From: Mageeibacillus sp. UBA5734
GTDB taxonomy: Bacteria > Bacillota > Clostridia > Saccharofermentanales > UBA5734
DNA: 7,253 nucleotides
Direction of reading: 5' to 3'
Assembly (NCBI GenBank): GCA_002419365.1
Contig: DIGA01000086.1
Location: forward strand, 25,918-33,170
Shown: positions 6,688 through 7,253 of the stretch, in pieces
Layout of the letters: each line of letters opens with the position of its first letter
How positions within the stretch are numbered: position 1 is the stretch's first letter
Notes under the pieces: generated by a model
What the model saw: only the letters and a program-made list of their open reading frames with translations
Database searches by the model: none
What the model was told of the DNA's origin: nothing
Made by a program: the position numbers and the translations under genes

Positions 6688-7253
6688 TCAGATGGCATAG
6701 GTGCGGCCCGGCTGGGCAATTTCTGCGTTGGGGAAGTGGGTTCTGGCCTCGGCGAGGGATTCTTCCGGATCGAAAAACGGCAGCAGATGGATCAGGAGCA
6801 GGCGGTGGACCCGGCCGTCCGAGGCGATCTGGCCACATTCGGCTGCGGTCAGGTGGACCATGGCCGGCGCACGCAGGCGTTCGAGCGATCCGGCATCCAT
6901 CAGGGCCAGGTCGGCCGCGCGCAGAAGCGGCGCGAGATTGGCACAAGGGATTGTGTCCGCTGTGGTCGCCAGGACTTTGCCATCCTTTTCAATCCGCAGG
7001 CCGTAGGTTTCAAACGGATGCTGGGTGGCAAAACAGCGGATGGTCGCGCCGAACAACTCGAATGACTGGTCGTCCTTGAGGGTGTGCTGTTCAAAATTGT
7101 CCGGGCTTTCCAGGGCGATGGCCAAGGGCTGGGGCGTAGCAGGTGACCAGAGGGGGATTTTCCCGATCGGCTGGCCGAATTTGCGACCCAGGTCCATGGC
7201 GTATTTGAGCACGCCAATGTCACTGGTATGGTCGGAATGGAGATGGGTCAGGA
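6688..7253 (-). CDS. Metallo-beta-lactamase-fold hydrolase (RNase Z-like/YhfI-like), 5' end missing
   Basis: The gene runs off the right edge; 188 complete codons plus the stop are present. The frame is open to the edge and the first residues include HLHSDH (about 7228-7245), the HxHxDH metal-binding signature of the fold, so the true start is outside the window. A GTG at 7210-7212 lies downstream of this motif and cannot be the start. Further on are QHPFETYGLRIEKDGK (the next metal His, then a strand as in YhfI-like proteins), TTADTIPC with the metal-bridging Asp, ADLALMDAG, and near the C-terminus HLTAAECGQIAS followed by LLLIHLLPFF, whose IHLLP supplies the last metal His. This order matches the small stand-alone hydrolases related to RNase Z. 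It lacks visible evidence for tRNA-processing specificity, so the substrate is open (phosphodiester or ester). No clear terminator follows it, so read-through into the ACT gene is possible. Fold secure, substrate unknown. Confidence 0.87.
   Translation of the reverse strand, partial: LTHLHSDHTSDIGVLKYAMDLGRKFGQPIGKIPLWSPATPQPLAIALESPDNFEQHTLKDDQSFELFGATIRCFATQHPFETYGLRIEKDGKVLATTADTIPCANLAPLLRAADLALMDAGSLERLRAPAMVHLTAAECGQIASDGRVHRLLLIHLLPFFDPEESLAEARTHFPNAEIAQPGRTYAI

Noticed and set aside
7210..7212. GTG codon as start of the hydrolase gene
   Set aside because: The HLHSDH metal-binding motif is encoded upstream in the same frame, so the protein must begin beyond the window.
1..7253. CRISPR array, tRNA, rRNA, phage or defence genes
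   Set aside because: No direct-repeat/spacer pattern, no tRNA or rRNA signature, and no integrase, nuclease or toxin-type protein were seen. Coding density is ordinary.

Overview
The window carries six protein-coding genes, all on the minus strand. One is cut by the right edge. I see no RNA genes, no CRISPR array and no complete mobile element. Read in transcription order (right to left), it falls into three blocks: (a) the 3' part of a metallo-beta-lactamase-fold hydrolase; (b) a tight three-gene unit of a small ACT-domain protein (UPF0237 type), a UPF0210/DUF711 protein and a long TPR-repeat protein, with a recognisable promoter in front and an intrinsic terminator at its end; (c) a two-gene cell-surface glycosylation unit, a polytopic GT-C type glycosyltransferase followed by a GT2 polyprenyl-phosphate sugar synthase.

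The organism is a bacterium. The adjacent ACT/UPF0237 and UPF0210 genes are arranged as I recall them in Streptococcus pneumoniae and other Firmicutes, and the purine-rich Shine-Dalgarno sites fit a Firmicute or relative, possibly a Clostridia-type anaerobe of moderately high GC. This assignment is weak. Blocks (a) and (b) are GC-rich (one sampled 60-base line in the UPF0210 gene has 39 G/C). Block (c) is clearly AT-richer (one sampled line in the GT-C gene has 23 of 60). The switch falls at the terminator near 3078-3107, so the glycosylation pair may have a different history from its neighbours.

In block (b) the genes are separated by only 30 and 18 bases, each with its own ribosome binding site, so one transcript is likely. 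The ACT protein probably senses a small ligand or partner. The UPF0210 protein has a fold related to glycyl-radical enzymes but no established reaction. The TPR protein is a scaffold with ten to eleven repeats. In block (c) the GT2 enzyme would load a sugar onto a polyprenyl phosphate at the inner face of the membrane, and the GT-C enzyme would use that lipid-linked sugar on the outer face; the acceptor is unknown.

Most of this is ordinary, conserved chromosomal content. The points most worth following are the uncharacterised ACT/UPF0210/TPR unit, the compositional break with the two-gene glycosylation cassette, and an incomplete inverted-repeat arm at the extreme left edge.
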